Source: Deltaproteobacteria bacterium (GTDB lineage: Bacteria; Desulfobacterota; Desulfobacteria; Desulfobacterales; JAUVGT01). From it: a DNA stretch of 16,470 nucleotides. Below, in pieces: positions 16,304 through 16,470 of this stretch. Location: contig JAUVGT010000051.1 in assembly GCA_030593645.1 (NCBI GenBank), positions 1 to 16,470 on the forward strand, read 5' to 3'. Numbering within the stretch: position 1 is the stretch's first letter; every line of letters begins with the position of its first letter. Below the pieces are notes generated by a model. The model worked only from the letters and a program-made list of their open reading frames with translations, was not told the DNA's origin and searched no databases. Made by a program: the position numbers and the translations under genes.

Positions 16304-16470
16304 TGATGGTTTCGTAAAAAGTCCGAATGAGACGGTTTTGTAAAAAGTTCAAATTCAAGGCGTGCAAATTTCGTAATCATGAAGCGTACTTATCGGACCC
16401 GCCCTGTTAAATCTGTCTTTTTATTTAACAGGGGAGTTGAATGATTGCGAAATGCAGCACAACGCAGAAG
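16304..16470. repeat. Palindromic MITE/REP-like element, copy C, cut by window end
   Basis: It starts TGATGGTTTCGTAAAAAGT, has the second arm GACGGTTTTGTAAAAAGTTC as in copy B, then the shared core, and reaches AAATGCAGCACAACGCAGAAG at the window edge, so its right terminus is missing. About 40 bp of extra sequence sits at the apex where copies A and B have a short GTAC-flanked loop. It starts 50 bp upstream of the transporter start codon. Confidence 0.8.
16402..16433. repeat. Hairpin inserted at the apex of repeat copy C
   Basis: CCCTGTTAAAT (16402-16412) and ATTTAACAGGG (16423-16433) are perfect 11-bp arms around CTGTCTTTTT. Copies A and B have nothing comparable here, so this is extra palindromic sequence that lengthens the central stem-loop of the element. 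Confidence 0.7.

Noticed and set aside
1..16470. CRISPR array, tRNA, rRNA or replication origin
   Set aside because: No regularly spaced direct repeats were seen, and no tRNA- or rRNA-like sequence was recognised. The only repeats are the three dispersed palindromic elements and small hairpins.

Overview
The window looks like part of a chromosome of an anaerobic bacterium, most likely a sulfate reducer of the Desulfobacterota (Desulfobacterales). This rests on an energy-converting hydrogenase-4-like membrane arm, a DASS-type anion transporter, moderate GC, and a palindromic repeat with TTTTTACGAAACCGTC-type ends that I remember as abundant in such genomes. The placement is inference, not a search result. 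Nearly every real gene lies on the minus strand.

Region 1 (1-4718) encodes four membrane subunits, transcribed right to left as hyfB - hyfC - hyfE - hyfF. hyfF runs off the left edge. These resemble the NuoL/N/M-, NuoH- and NuoK-like parts of the hydrogenase-4/formate hydrogenlyase family. No hyfD lies between them, and the catalytic subunits would be outside the window. A 128-bp palindromic element sits exactly in the hyfE/hyfF junction and supplies the hyfE stop codon.

Region 2 (4719-5546) has no intact gene. Its right part reads on the minus strand as a frameshifted remnant of a KilA-N-domain DNA-binding protein, just downstream of hsdR.

Region 3 (5547-13832) is a complete type I restriction-modification operon, in transcription order hsdM - rhuM-like - hsdS - 200-aa unknown - hsdR. 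Every junction overlaps or is 1 nt apart, so the five genes look translationally coupled. HsdM and HsdS form the methylase, and HsdR adds an N-terminal nuclease and the translocase motor. The 200-aa protein between hsdS and hsdR carries a candidate PD-(D/E)XK nuclease core (D90, E106, K108, Q120) and is the most interesting unexplained gene here.

Region 4 (13833-14655) is a gene graveyard. It holds the hsd promoter region, a hairpin with a T tract, and a relic rhuM gene split by a second copy of the palindromic element, flanked by an AACAT direct repeat. Region 5 (14656-16254) is a divergent DASS/SLC13 transporter in which both usual SNT motifs are changed. A third, enlarged copy of the repeat starts 50 bp upstream of it and runs off the right edge.
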